A DNA stretch of 6,075 nt from Magnetovibrio sp. (lineage in GTDB: Bacteria; Pseudomonadota; Alphaproteobacteria; Rhodospirillales; Magnetovibrionaceae), in NCBI GenBank assembly GCA_016763895.1, contig JAESSV010000239.1, positions 1 to 6,075 on the forward strand, in the 5' to 3' direction. The notes under the pieces are model-generated. The model saw only the letters and a program-made list of their open reading frames with translations, made no database searches and had not been told where the DNA came from. The position numbers were made by a program, and so were the translations under genes. Of this stretch, positions 5,915 through 6,075 are shown piece after piece; position 1 is the stretch's first letter, and each line of letters opens with the position of its first letter.

Positions 5915-6075
5915 TGTACCACCTAAACAACCATAGGGGACATATAAATTAAGTGGAGGGCTTCTGTTGCTAGGTGCCCTCCGGACCCCGTGGTAGGTTA
6001 GCTGTTAAGCTGCTACCGCAAATGCTTCATTATCGTTTGCATTTGTAAAATTAGCCCGATAACGGTGGTACAATG
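5915..6075 (-). ncRNA. ssrA: tmRNA coding piece (ssrA), 5' part beyond the right edge
   Basis: tmRNA rescues stalled ribosomes and adds a degradation tag. On the minus strand, GCA at 6040-6038 opens a reading frame ANDNEAFAVAA ending in TAA at 6007-6005. Alphaproteobacterial tags share the ANDN start and the FAVAA end, with the first tag alanine coming from the charged tRNA part. After the tag a GGAGGGC/GCCCTCC hairpin (5955-5961 with 5976-5982) is nested in a CCA/GGGG stem (5931-5939 with 5986-5993). No T-arm or CCA end appears in the 185 nt before sspB, so this is not a normal one-piece gene. It fits a circularly permuted two-piece tmRNA whose acceptor piece lies upstream, outside the window. 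The 3' end is uncertain: I place it at 5915 because TGTACCACC there (5915-5923) pairs with GGTGGTACA at 6064-6072. Confidence 0.88.
6005..6040 (-). other. tmRNA tag reading frame (ANDNEAFAVAA)
   Basis: Eleven codons from the resume codon GCA, then a TAA stop. The C-terminal AA is the usual ClpX recognition end, and the N-terminal ANDN part is the region that SspB-type adaptors read. The tag is shorter than the Caulobacter tag AANDNFAEEFAVAA, as I recall it, but keeps both ends. Confidence 0.92.

Overview
The window looks like chromosomal DNA of an alphaproteobacterium. The strongest evidence is at the right edge: the coding part of a tmRNA (ssrA) with a readable tag ANDNEAFAVAA, lying just upstream of an alpha-type SspB adaptor gene. 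No tRNA-like 3' end follows the tag, which fits the circularly permuted, two-piece tmRNA typical of this class. I cannot name a genus.

Layout, left to right. Positions 1-1441 hold a minus-strand cluster read from right to left: an alpha/beta hydrolase of the KANL3/Tex30-like type (1441-800), a LysE/RhtB-type exporter (752-114), and the N-terminus of a TfoX-domain protein that runs off the left edge. The exporter stop and TfoX start overlap as TAATG. A good sigma70-like promoter lies at 1499-1527. Positions 1442-1812 carry no gene beyond a 4-codon minicistron, but they hold a nested inverted-repeat element and an 8-bp palindrome. Positions 1813-3432 hold a lone, AT-richer plus-strand gene for a 539-residue protein with a C-terminal Apea-like HEPN domain and an R-x4-H ribonuclease-type motif. 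It looks like an inserted accessory, possibly defence, gene. Positions 3433-3572 form a convergent gap with two small hairpins. Positions 3573-5219 hold a class I [4Fe-4S] fumarate hydratase (minus), preceded 39 nt upstream by sspB (5259-5819, minus). Positions 5820-5914 hold a 17-bp tandem repeat, and 5915-6075 hold the ssrA coding piece (minus).

How the genes fit together: tmRNA adds the ANDNEAFAVAA tag to stalled polypeptides, and SspB binds such tags and hands them to ClpXP through its C-terminal tail, so tag RNA and adaptor are adjacent and co-oriented. Fumarate hydratase is a TCA-cycle enzyme that probably shares the sspB transcript. The most novel candidates are the solitary HEPN gene with its structured upstream region, and the 17-bp tandem repeat between ssrA and sspB, whose units differ only by transitions.
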